DNA from: Lyophyllum atratum
Taxonomy: Eukaryota > Basidiomycota > Agaricomycetes > Agaricales > Lyophyllaceae
DNA length: 64,000 nucleotides
NCBI GenBank assembly: GCA_014905825.1
Contig: JACGCN010000012.1
Span: 620,001-684,000 of the forward strand
Direction of reading: 5' to 3'
Both the position numbers and the translations under genes were made by a program. This document shows, in pieces, positions 20,481 through 30,989 of the stretch (within the stretch, counting starts at the first letter, position 1; every line of letters starts with the position of its first letter). The notes under the pieces were generated by a model. The model worked only from the letters and a program-made list of their open reading frames with translations. It ran no database searches and was not told the DNA's origin.

Positions 20481-21297
20481 TTAGGGTATTTCACAGTAGC
20501 AGATTTGGGGCGGATTTGGGCTTGATTTCGAGTTGGTGTGACGGTGGTGTATTGGACTGGGCCACTGGACATGCCCAAAGGCCATGGACAACAGTAGTAT
20601 ACAATTAGTCATCATACTTTGTATTCCGAAATCTCCCTTAGAATACAACAAGCACACTTTTACCCCCTCGTTGACCCTCCCTAAGGATCTCCAAGCCCTT
20701 GCTCACCTACGGTACATCGCGTACACCGCCGCCCCTGTGTAGGGTGACAGCACCCCTCCTCTAGGGTCACAAAAGTCCTGCAAAGGACAACATTGCCCCT
20801 TAGCAAGGTTACAGCTAGGTGCGACCGCCATCGCGCCCGGAGCACGTGTGGGCAGGGAACCTCAACAGGTGACCCCCACCCAGCAGCTCTGCCTTCCGGA
20901 CCCGGCTTCAACCAACGAGAAGTCCGTGGACGCCCGATGTCACCGCCTGGCATCACAGTTGGAGTTCACTCGAAACGAGCACGAAAACCAACTCAACTTT
21001 GATCATAACAGCTGAAATCTGCGTTTCGGCGGCGTGGCACACTCAGCGGACCTCAAATTGCATAAGCACTGACATGACCGTGCGACGCAACGAGAGGCCT
21101 CAGCTTGGACACGGTCAACAACAAGGAAGTTATTTACAACAACTCCAATTCCCGCCGACCTGTGGCGGGCAAATCCAGCTGAAATCAGCCACAAAATTGG
21201 TGACCCGGAAGTCCCGGTTTTCGAGGCTAAGCATCTCAAATCCGAAATGAAATCCAGCTCAAATCCGCCTCAAATCTGCTGCTGTGAAATACCCTAA
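20481..21297. mobile_element. Nested TA-flanked miniature DNA element (817 bp)
   Basis: It begins TTAGGGTATTTCACAGTAGC and ends with the inverted form (GCTGTGAAATACCCTAA), flanked by TA (20479-20480 and 21298-21299). The terminal repeats extend about 50 bp, with repeated GGCGGATTTGGGCT-type motifs. The interior is GC-richer than the surrounding minisatellite and contains no recognisable transposase. It sits inside the minisatellite, which resumes at about 21300, so it is a later insertion into the foldback element. Confidence 0.8.
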
Positions 21298-21557
21298 TAC
21301 ATCTTTAAAAAACTCGTCTTCTGAAAACCAACACAGGTTTTTAGAAACTGAGGCCGGTCAACCACTGCGCGTTTCTAGAAAACACATCTTCAGAAAGCTG
21401 TCACTGCAAAACATCATGTTTACTCAAGGATGCCTGATTACTGTTCACAACCACAACTTCGAGCACCACGGTCAAACTGTCTCGCATACTGTCAACACCC
21501 CCACGATTACTCACCTCAAAACCAGCACCAAAATCCATACGAGGCTGGTCAAGACTG

Positions 21558-22286
21558 CACTCTGAGCAAACCTCATGATGGCTGTACCTGATGCCACCAT
21601 TTCTACATGAAAGATGCTCAATTCTGCAAGCAACATTTTAAATAATGTTCAAGGTTTTTTCATCATTTTTCCCAGCACAAAATTTAAAACATTGTTCAGA
21701 ATTTTCTCTGCAATAAAATCTTTTTCATTGTCTAAACAAATGATAAACAATATTTTAAATGTGTTCATCATTTTTCTTGTATTTCGGACTGAGAAATATT
21801 GAGAATGAATGAAGAACAATATTTCAAATGTGTTCACCATTTTTCATATGTTTTTGATCAAGAAAAATGGAGAACAAATTGTGAACATGATTCAAGACAA
21901 ATAGAAAACAAATCTTGGTCATGATTTCAAGTTTATCTAGCATTTAGCGAAGGTTATGATGTTGAAGAAATGCAGAACAAATTTTGAAACTTTGTAGCAT
22001 CTGTTCAGGATTTTTCTTGTCAAAAAATGTTTATTTAATTTAAAATATTATCTAAATTCTTCACTTGATTAAATTTAGAATATAACTGAGAAAAATGATA
22101 AACCATATACAAGAAAAATGATAAGCATATTATAAATTTGTTTTGGGTTTTCTCTTGGGAATTATGGTGAACAAAGTTTAAATATTTTCTGTATTTTTCA
22201 CGGAGAAAAATGCTTTTCAAATAAAGAATATTTCTTACATTTGTTTAGCATTTTTCCCGGGATATTATGCTCATTTGCCCCCAGTG
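21558..22286 (-). repeat. Right inverted-repeat arm of the foldback element
   Basis: 729 bp, reverse complement of 16988-17709. Homology ends at CACTCTGAGCAAA (21558), mirrored by TTGCTCAGAGTG near 17709. Confidence 0.88.
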
Positions 22287-22544
22287 TTGCTCGTGCCAAC
22301 ATCACAAATGGAACGCGCTCAGGACACATCAGGTCAGTGTCTCGCGGGCCCTCCAGCCCTGATGCATCAATGTTAATACCAAGTTGCTCTCCTGGTCTCC
22401 AGGATCATCAAGGCGTACCTTGCATACCACCTCCGGCAGGGCCCCAAATGGTTACCCAAAGCTGTGACCAATGAGGGGCCGCGTCGATCGACGATGACGA
22501 GCAGTGAGCGGGGTCTTGGGAGAGAGATAAGAGGTGTGATGTGA

Positions 22545-23125
22545 CCATGTGGCAGTGCCGCGTGTCCCAGGGACACACTGACATAAGGCCTACCACCAAC
22601 CGGATTGGCTCAGCGGGTGTCCCACGACAGCAAAGCATGAATGGCGAAAATTCTTGTTTCGTCGATTTGACGGGCTTAACGTCGTATCTGGCGGTCTAGC
22701 TGGGTTACATGGGTGCATAGATTTCGAAAATGGACTGAACACAGCGCAACTTGAGCACAACCCGGTGTTGCACGCAAGCGCCTCACCGTCGTTGATCGTT
22801 CATGTGATATTAACAGTATCCTTAAAAGGAGATTCTTACATAATAACCCTTCCCTCCTGACATGGGGGGCGTGATAACCACAGGACTACCTGAAATCCGC
22901 TATTTCGAGGGCTTGCTTTCGGGGAAGCTTCCGGGGCTCCAGTAGTTGAGTTTGTAATTCATTACATTAACTGTTCTTTGTATCTAAGTAATACCCTATG
23001 CGACCGTCAGTACCACCGCCTGCCTCGGGTGACACATCCTGACACTGACTGTCTTGTGTGTCTAGGATTTTACCGGGCCATCACGTAGCACTACAGGGTC
23101 CAAGAGAAAGACTCTCCAACAAGTC
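22545..23125. other. Gap between Crypton remnant and Vps39-like gene
   Basis: No gene recognised. It probably contains Crypton debris and the 3' untranslated region of the minus-strand gene that ends at 23126. It marks the border between transposon-rich and gene-rich DNA. Confidence 0.4.
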
Positions 23126-25974
23126 CTACACCAGTCTGCCTATCTCTGCCTCCCAATCACTCTCCAACTTCTCCGTATGCACATCTTCACGACTCGGAGC
23201 AGCGTCAGCAAGCCCATTCAAGTGCAACGCAAGCTTCTCCGCAAGCCCTTCCTTCTCATCGAAGTTGCCCAGCTCACCACCTTCGTCGTCCGCGGGTTCT
23301 TCAATGACCATGCCTTCTTCCCGAAGTATCAGCCAAGCACGGTCTTTAACCTGCGAGGGACCACATGAACTCATAGGCATACTAAAAGAACATAGAAAGG
23401 AAGACGCACCTCGAGATTCTGCCCTGCACTGATGGTCTTCACGATCTTCCCCTCGTGGCGCGCGTGTAACGTACGCCGGAACGACCGCGCAAGGAATGAC
23501 GACACCAGATCGACTGGCCAGTTTGGTGGAACTAGGGGTATTACCTACCGTGCATATAAGAATCAGCTAGGAAAAACCAAAACACGAGAACGGAAAACGA
23601 ACATCCAACACATCTAGGTTCATAGCCTGAGAACTGATAAGTTGCGCAGTCCTGCGCGTACTCGCCTCCCTGCACCACTACCATCAGCCCCATACAAAAA
23701 ATCAAGGAGACCATGACAGACACGCACCCGTCGGTCATATACACCTCCAAAAGGGTCTTCAGCAGCTCCGCCTTCAATCCATCATCTATCATGGACTTCT
23801 GCCGGCTCATCGCCGCGGGCCGCAGGCTCCCTTTCAGCGCGACGCCAAATAGCGCAGCAACCCAGTGCTCGAGACCCGGGTTGTTCTCAGCCAGAGATTG
23901 TGCGGTTCTCAGGGGAACGAGGTCGCCTCCAAGCGTGCAATAGAGCTCGGCGGATGTGGCATCGTGAAGGTCGTGCACGAGCGTCGACAGGGCTGAGCGG
24001 TGATCCCGAAGCTGCGTGAAGAACGGTACGGGCTATGTCAGTACGAGGCCTGAGGAGCACAAGGTGAAAAGCGTATACCTTGCCGTCTATGATTGCAAGC
24101 TCTAGCCGGAGAATCTTCTGGTGTTCGAGAATGAGAGGTCGGACGACGGTGGGGTCATACAAAGACGAGCTGGCCAGGAACATGATGCTTTTTAGACGCG
24201 TCCGTTTGTGAGGCGAGTCTGGCGTTGTCGAGGCGAAATATGACAGGAAGGAGGTGTCAGTACGGCTCGATGTATATGAGGCAGCTGCACAATCGTTAGA
24301 ATACATGGAAAGGCCCATGGTAGTTTACAGGGCTCGCCTTTTGCCCGCCATAGCTTCGAAACCGAGTCTTGTGCAAGTGCTGCACAAACTTGGTCAATAC
24401 ATGACACTGCGAGTGAAGTATGGAGCTGGCGGGACTGTTTACTAGACGTTCAGCATAATTGTGCAAAAGCCTGAATATAAGAGATGACGTGCCGAGCTTC
24501 TGCGCTGTAGAACCAGGTACTCGAGGAACTGAATGCCGGCTTGCGGATTTGCTTCCTTGACCGATTGCAGAAGTGCAAGGTCCTCCTCAGGCCGCTCTCG
24601 CCGTTTACCTGAATCTTTCGGTATGAGAAGCTGCATTGAACATCGTTGCATAAGCAGAGCGCGCGAAAGAGGAGAGAGAAATGCGAACCTTGAGCCCGCG
24701 CTCCGGATCTCTCTTGATCAGCCAAAGACCCCAGCGCTGTGTTAGAGCACGGTCCCGCTTCTCGGTCAGCAGAGTTATCATATCAGAGAGAGGATCTTTA
24801 ATATCTTCGTCTGTCCATTCGCCATCAATGAGCCTGTGGGACGGCCTCAGTGCTTTGTATTGCTAACCAGGTAGTTAGGAAGCTTACTTAGACCAGGTCT
24901 CGAGCAACTTCGTCTCATCTCCATTCTGTCTGTGAAGCATGCAGAGGGCATTGTATTGACCAGTACGTTCCAGGACAGGCTCCACTTCAGATACAACGAT
25001 ATGATGTGATTCTTGAAGAAGATTGTACAGGTCTTGGGTCTTCTCCAGTTCGGCGTAGAGCTTCACCAGGACCGTGTTGACCACCTGCAAATTGGTAGTT
25101 AGACCATATCTGTGTAAGACCTCCTGACAGCACTCACTTCCAGAGAAGGATCAACCGCGTTAGACTTGACCGCCGATCCACCTGGTGTCACATCACTTGC
25201 CCCCTCAACTTTCCGCCTTGCCCTCCATTTCGTCAAAAAGCTTTCCAGCTTCTCATTTGCCTCAGCCACTAGAATCTTCCTAAGTTCAGCAGTCGTCGGC
25301 GCGCAACGTGTGCTCGGAGCGAGGTGCGGGGAGTAGTTCCTGACTAGGTTTGTCACAACTGGAATCAGTTCCAAAACAGGAACGTGAAAGGTGCGACGCG
25401 CGATAGAAACAAAGAGGGTTCATGTCAATGGGAGTAGAGGGGGTTTGGAAGAGGAATGGGAAGGACAGGTTGGGGACGGGCAGGTGCGAAGAGAGGACGA
25501 CGGCTCACCTATATCCTCGACAGAAGCTTCCGAGGGCATTCGTTCGGCGACTCCAGCAAACACATCCATGGAGTCATCCGACGTGAATAGGGAGCCACGT
25601 AGGTTCGGATAGTAACTGATAACCAAGCGCGGATCGACCTCCCCGTCAAAGAAACTGTTAGCGGCCTCCGCGAACCGTGTCTCCGTGAAGCATTGGAAGC
25701 CTATCCGTTGGTACACATATCGTAATTCATCTGCCTTAACAGAGAAATGTCGGATTAAACCTTGTAAGTCGCATAGACAACGCACCTCATCCTCGTCAAT
25801 AGAGATATTTGCCTGAAGTTTCCTACGCTGTCGGTCAGCCAAGCCAAGAGCGTCTTCGATCCTGTGGCTATCGAGGAGGGATTCCACCTGGGATATGAGG
25901 GTGGAGGGAACGAGGGATTGGACCGAGTTGGTCCCAAGCACAAGGACGCTGGAACGCGGAAACGTTGACCTCAT
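23126..25974 (-). CDS. Vps39/Vam6/TGFBRAP1-family vacuolar sorting protein lacking the N-terminal CNH domain
   Basis: The family (Vam6/Vps39 of HOPS, Vps3/TGFBRAP1 of CORVET) tethers membranes at endosomes and vacuoles. Exons read leftward: LISQVESLLDSHRIEDALGL...SIDEDE, an intron (25785-25735), then ADELRYVYQRIGFQCFTETR. Later exons give VVNTVLVKLYAELEKTQDLY, LIDGEWTDEDIKDPLSDMIT, LLTEKRDRALTQRWGLWLIK, HRSALSTLVHDLHDATSAEL (Vps39 domain) and VKDRAWLILREEGMVIEEPA at the C-terminus. All look intact. The ATG at 25974 is preceded by an in-frame stop, and the next upstream gene starts its 3' end only 135 bp away. There is therefore no room for the ~300-residue CNH beta-propeller that family members normally carry at the N-terminus. 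Either this is a truncated paralogue or the locus was rearranged. Vps39 versus TGFBRAP1 cannot be settled by eye. Confidence 0.8.
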
Positions 25975-26108
25975 GGTTGCGGTTCAGACGGCATTCGACG
26001 GTGGCAGTGCAAATATAGTCAACTCTTCACAAGTACATTCTAACATTTAATATGTAGGTCCATAGTCACACAAAAAAAGTAGTACTTCTAGCCAAAAAAG
26101 AAAACAAG

Positions 26109-28313
26109 TTAAAATGGGACATGGTACGGGACATTGTATCCTGCTGGTTGAGAAGCAGAGGTATGCACAGGCGGAGGCTGCCGAAGAGTATACGAGTATC
26201 GAGACTCTGGGGCAACATAAAAGACCTCTTGAACTGGATCAAAAGTCGCCGGGACTTTGATGTCGAGGTCCATTGTACCTTTTTCCTCGTCATGCGAAAA
26301 TACCTCAGGTGTGAAGTTTGACGAGGCAAGTGCTTCTTCGGCATGTACTGAAATATTTCGGATTAATAAGATGCTACTGGGACGATGAACAGAGACACAC
26401 AATACTGAGCAAGTCCTTTGCCAAAATTCGTTCGGCAGATCACGCCTAGAATTATGCTTGCAATGATAAGAACAAGCGAGGCGACAGTGAAGCACCCGAG
26501 ATATGGCCATTCCATAAACGTCCTAGACGGATGATATCATGAATGTACCGTACCGTGTCTGAGGGACACGGACATACCATCGGTAGACAATGGAGTAGAA
26601 CATGATCGACCAACCCGACAACAAGATGACGGCGATCCCAAGGAAAATACTCATCATGACCCTCATCTCACGGCGGATTGCGTACCATCCCTGCCATCAG
26701 ATATATTTGTAAGCTTCAACAGAAAGCAAACAGGAAACAGGACGTACCATCGCTATCCATGGAAGAAGCAACTGGAAATGTCATCAGATATGTTACACAG
26801 CATCGGTCGAAGGAACATACAACGGTGGAGGTGATGAACAGCGCTTTATACTCCATAGTGTGCTGAGAGATCTCTGCAATTGCCGTGTTCATAAGAACGT
26901 CAATCCACAGTCCCATGGCGGCGACAAGTACGAAAGCTTCCAGCTGGAGACAAGCCAATACAGCCATGAAGAGCTGATAGCCAGGATTGAGACGACAACA
27001 AATTCTGTGGAAAGGTTTTAATATACCTTGTTGATGTGATTGATGTGCTTGGGTGCGCCAACATGCTTGAAGGACTGGGCATTGTAGTCCTATGATGTGA
27101 CATTAGCAGGGCAACCCGCCTACTGAGATGATGGACGTACGACTAGCAGCGTCCAGGACAAATAGCATGCGATGAGGAGGGCAGTGATGCTCAAGATAAG
27201 ATCGGGAATCTATTCCGTCGTATATCAGGGCGTAGAAACACTCGAAAAGTCAACGAAAGGACTTACTTCGTACGACGCGCGGAGGGAAAAATATGCTGGG
27301 AACATATTGATAGAGCAGGGAGTACCATCCTGATATATCAGTTCCTGAAAGCGATGCTCGAGATCATTTGTCCTCCAAACTGCATATGCCGACCACGACG
27401 TAATAAGACCACGTGTCATGAGGACCGCCAGACTATCGAATAAGGGAAAATAGTTGCAGAAGGGCAATGCAGGAATGATATCTCGACTTGTACTTACGTA
27501 TGGGGAACAGACTCGAACATGATGGCTATTATGGAGATTGCAAAGAGCCAAAATTGTAGCAGTACGAAGGTGAGATCCTCTCGTTTCGAATTCCGCATGC
27601 TGAAAGGATTAAGCTTACATGGACGAACAAAGAAGAAACAACGCACATTCGTTGGGGATAGACAAGCATCTGCGTGCATTGACGGCTAAGGAATACGGTG
27701 TTCGAGCCAGAGGTGAGACTGACACCCTTGATATTTCGGGCATTGTTCGAGGTGTCGCGAATGGCAGATATGGCTAGTCCGTCGTCAAACCGGTTTGAAG
27801 CCTAACAATGCAGCGTGAGACAGCGTTCAAAGAAATGACTCAAATTACTCGCAATTCCTTGACGGTTATTAGATATCTGCGCCGAAGAGGGACTCGTGAG
27901 ACGTTGCTGTGCATAGAAGTAAACATACAACATACTAGAGCATTGTTCACATCAACTTCCGACCTAAAAATATCCGTACAAGGGTATCGTGCTTGACCGT
28001 GTGGGATGTCATCGCACATTCGGAGATGCAGGTTGCCAGAGGACCTCTCAAGGTATGTAATGTTACCCGCGGGGATGGCAGCGACCGAAGTAATGGTGGA
28101 AAGTAGAGAGCCGTACTCTGCATCGATAGAAAAGAGAAAAGACTGGATGATGCCTTGGGCAAAACAATGGACGAAGCTAAAGATGAAAAAGGCAGTCGTG
28201 ACTCGGTTGAGCGTAATGCGGGCATACTTAGAGGACGTCAGCCTTTGCGTAGAATGGAAGAGGCAGCACCGTACCACTGAGCCAAGCTTGGACTGGACGA
28301 AATAAGAGCGCAT
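26109..28313 (-). CDS. Multi-pass membrane protein of unknown function, paralogue 1
   Basis: From ATG 28313 the first exon has a hydrophobic segment (ITLNRVTTAFFIFSFVHCFA) and then a soluble loop with ITYLERSSGNLHLRMCDDIP. After introns come further membrane segments: LTFVLLQFWLFAISIIAIMF, LDLILSITALLIACYLSW-like, LELFMAVLACLQLEAFVLVA, SIFLGIAVILLSGWSIMFYS and FTVASLVLIIASIILGVICR. A cytosolic tail follows (NFGKGLAQYL...ALASSNFTPEVFSHDEEKG, then a Pro/Tyr-rich end). About seven membrane spans with a large loop after the first. The gene at 57559-60319 has the same order and shared motifs (NFGRGLAHF, ADFTPVYFSKDAEK), so the two are paralogues. I recognise no named family. It lies head-to-head with ACOT9-like at 28614. 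Confidence 0.75.
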
Positions 28314-28613
28314 CGCGTTGCAAGGAAAAAGTCGTGCAAAGAGGGTGAACAGAGCAGTCTACGACCTGATCAAAGGACTAGAGAATGAATGAAGGATCCC
28401 AGCACCGATGACGAACGGTGAAGTCGTAAAGGCGGCTCGCTGAGCACTGGCAAGATGGGGGAGCAGAAGAAGGACGCTGAGGACACGCTTGGGGATCAAA
28501 ATCTGCCATGGCGCTGTAATAGAGTCCTTTCAAATTCCACGACTGTTCATCTCGACGTCAGTAAACCTAACAACCGATAAGCGCAAATTAAATGCACGTG
28601 ATCACCGTTTCCA

Positions 28614-30568
28614 ATGCCGCGACCACCATCGTGCTTCCGGTTGCACCTCCTCCCACTTCGCTCTCAACGCCGCCCCTTCCAGACCTACTCTGTTTTGCGC
28701 AATGAAGCCATGGCGCGCTCGGTTGTGGAGGAGACCCAGGACGTCAACGCGATGGACAGACTCTTAAAGGTCGTCAGTGAGTCGTCAAACGTCAAACGTC
28801 CGTCTCCGCCAGGTGCTCAAGTATTGCCCTCCAGGAACACGTTCCGACCCCGCATACACTACGTGAATATCTGCATATTCCTTGATGATAGTCCCCTTAC
28901 AACTCAGAATAGCATCATGCCAATGAGAACACCCATACTTTGGTCCGAGGCTCTCCTCAATGCCGCACGGGATGCGCCTGGACAACAAGAGAAGGCTGAG
29001 CCGCCAGCGCCTCTTCAACAAGACCCAACTGTCCCTCGCCACATGCACGACTCATACTCGGAGCTCATTCTTCCCTTCGGATCCTCGTCGCAGCTCATGG
29101 AAGAGTATATCAACGCGTCTGGCGGCATTCGCATGGGAAAGTTAGTCGACCTCCTCATACACATCATCCACTTGACCAAGATTCCCAATAGGTTGATGGA
29201 ACATCTTGACTCTTTGGCGGGCTCAATATCGTATAAACATATGCTTGGCCCAGGCGTGCAGACACTCGGTCGCATACAGGAACGTGGTTTCTATATCGTG
29301 ACAGCTTCTGTAGACAGGTACCCCGAGGTCTTCTGTCGGCGCCTCAAATCTCGATGACGTTTCGTTTCAGGCTCGACATGTTGACGCCTTTGAACCCTTC
29401 TCGAGACCTTCGGCTAAGTGGACAAGTCATCTACACAGGTCGAAGCTCCATGGAGGTTGCGGTCAAGATGGAGAGTTTTGGTATGGGACAGCCGGAGGAA
29501 ACTGTGCTCTTAGGTACGCCATCCGGCCGTGTCCTGTCATTTCGCGTCCCCTGACCGCGTTTTAGGCCGATTTTCCATGGTCTGTAGGGACGCCAACACT
29601 CACAAAGCGCGACCAGTCAATCCTCTGATCATATCCACTCCCGAGGAACGGCAACTATACCAGATGGGCGAACGTATGTGTATCCCTGCCACACATCGCT
29701 CTCCCGTCTTCACCCCGATCCATAGATCTGAAGCAACGGCGCCAATCAGTATTGCTTCGGTCTTTGTCGCGCGTTCCCCCAAGTTCAGCTGAAGCGGAGG
29801 CACTACATAGCTTCTATCTAAAGTACGGCCAGCACGATGGGAACGAGCAACAGAGCGACCTTGCGCAGGGCGAGAGAATATGGATGGGGGATACGAGATT
29901 GGAGAAATGCATGCTCATGTTTCCCCAGGAACGAAAGTACGTCATGACTCAACCGCGTCTTTGGTATCAGCATTCATACCTGAATCAGCGTCCATCAAAA
30001 GGTTTTCGGTGGATACTTGATGCGCCTTGCCTACGAGGTGAGCTCCCTAACACACACCAGCTCAAATTCATGAAACGATACGCATCCATAGCTTGGTTTC
30101 ACGAATGCAAGCATGTTTACGCGTGGTCAAGTCCGATTTTTCTCTCTTGATGGAATATCGTTTGCTCGACCCGTGCCCATCGGGTCGATTCTGCGTCTGA
30201 CGTCCCACATCCTTCACACAAGCACACCTGATGAATCTCAGTTCCCCATGCTCGTTGTACGTGTCATGAGTTCCTCTGCCCCTTAGGTGACTCAATAGTC
30301 TCCTCTAGCATGTCGGCGTAAAGGCAAACGTAGTCGATCTCAAAACTGGTTCTGAACAGACCACGAACGACTTCCGGTTCACTTGGTGTAGAGAGCAAGG
30401 GGAAGGTGTACCTAGAAAGGTCGTCCCGAAAACCTACAAAGGTATGTCCGACTATCTTATCATCGCATCTTTGAGTGCTGATTTCTATTTCCAGAAGCCA
30501 TGCTCTGGTTGGAGGGCAAGCGGGCACTGGCCCTGGGCGATGAGATTCGAGGTTTGAGGCAGCAATGA
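28614..30568 (+). CDS. Acyl-CoA thioesterase, ACOT9-like, double hot-dog, probably mitochondrial
   Basis: It should hydrolyse acyl-CoA to free acid and CoA. The N-terminus (MPRPPSCFRLHLLPLRSQRR) is Arg-rich and lacks acidic residues, which suits a mitochondrial presequence. The first hot-dog domain carries LMEHLDSLAGSISYKHMLGP, RGFYIVTASVDR and LRLSGQVIYTGRSSMEVAVK. The second carries RLEKCMLMFPQERN, VHQKVFGGYLMRLAYEL (exons joined over introns at 29940-29991 and 30040-30090) and RPVPIGSILRLTSHILHTST. The C-terminus is WLEGKRALALGDEIRGLRQQ. Eight introns of about 45-60 bp, each with GT...AG, were placed by keeping this frame. The overall length fits ACOT9 proteins. The start at 28614 is preferred over the ATG at 28712 because of the presequence. 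Confidence 0.85.
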
Positions 30569-30827
30569 AAGCGACACTCATAACACACTCTACATTATAA
30601 TCTGCAAGCTGACATGTATATGTATATAGTCTAAGAAGATGAGTATAAGCCTAGCCAAAGCTTAGCTGTCCGAATCCTAACCCCAAGGAGCTTGACGTGA
30701 TTTGCGTCACTACCATCAAACTACAACCATTAGTATGTCCGCCATCATCAGTACATGTCAATGTCGACGTCAACTCGCCTTCGACAGCGCATCCAGGCGC
30801 CAGGGCCACGCTTAATCAACGCCTGAG

Positions 30828-30989
30828 ATGACTTGGACCCCTGCAAATTCGTGGGATCAGCAACACATCTATACGAGCTCTGCTGGCGTGGACGTGCCAG
30901 ACGTTGAACGCATTGCCTTCAGACCCCCTGCTGAGCTGCACCACCACCACCACCATGCCTCTACGATTCATCAAGGTTCCGAGGATTAA
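30828..30989 (+). other. Upstream ORF with a natural six-histidine tract overlapping the next gene's start
   Basis: ATG at 30828 opens 53 codons (MTWTPANSWDQQHIY...ELHHHHHHASTIHQG) and stops at 30987-30989. It overlaps, in another frame, the ATG at 30955. It could dampen translation of the MLKL-like gene, or be a 5' exon whose splice I could not place. Confidence 0.35.

Larger units (their letters stand above)
16988..22286. mobile_element. Foldback, CACTA-like non-autonomous DNA transposon (5299 bp) with TTG target duplication
   Basis: The ends are CACTGGGGGCAAAT (left) and ATTTGCCCCCAGTG (right), flanked by TTG on both sides (16985-16987, 22287-22289). CACTA/G ends and 3-bp target duplications are the signature of the CACTA (EnSpm/Plavaka) superfamily. 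The terminal inverted repeats continue as AT-rich arms of 722 and 729 bp, about 97% alike by eye. The interior has no transposase: it holds short unique segments, a long 21-22 bp minisatellite and a nested TA-flanked element. Small open frames in the arms (for example 17385-17624) are AT-rich chance readings repeated in both arms. The element would need a transposase from elsewhere. Confidence 0.82.
16753..22544 (+). pseudogene. Crypton-type recombinase, N-terminal exons, split by a foldback transposon
   Basis: Exon 1 is MSTASDDE (ATG at 16753, to 16776). An intron runs 16777-16839. Exon 2 (16840-16987) reads GLIQDEALKIYLEEEDSLDN...SAARHAAEI, where the 5.3-kb foldback element interrupts it. 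Coding resumes at 22290: joining G of 16987 to CT of 22290 gives EIARANITNGTRSGHIR, in frame. An intron (22333-22402) follows, then IIKAYLAYHLRQGPKWLPK. ARANITNGTRSGHIRIIKAYL is the kind of N-terminal core-binding segment seen in agaricomycete Crypton proteins, and the acidic leader is also usual. After about 22480 the similarity fades and the frame ends at 22544, so the catalytic half is missing. It complements the C-terminal Crypton piece at 12.7-14.3 kb but lies downstream of it. Confidence 0.68.

Noticed and set aside
20681..20956. 91-codon minus-strand reading in the nested miniature element
   Set aside because: No motif of a transposase and no homology I recognise; length is within chance in GC-rich DNA.
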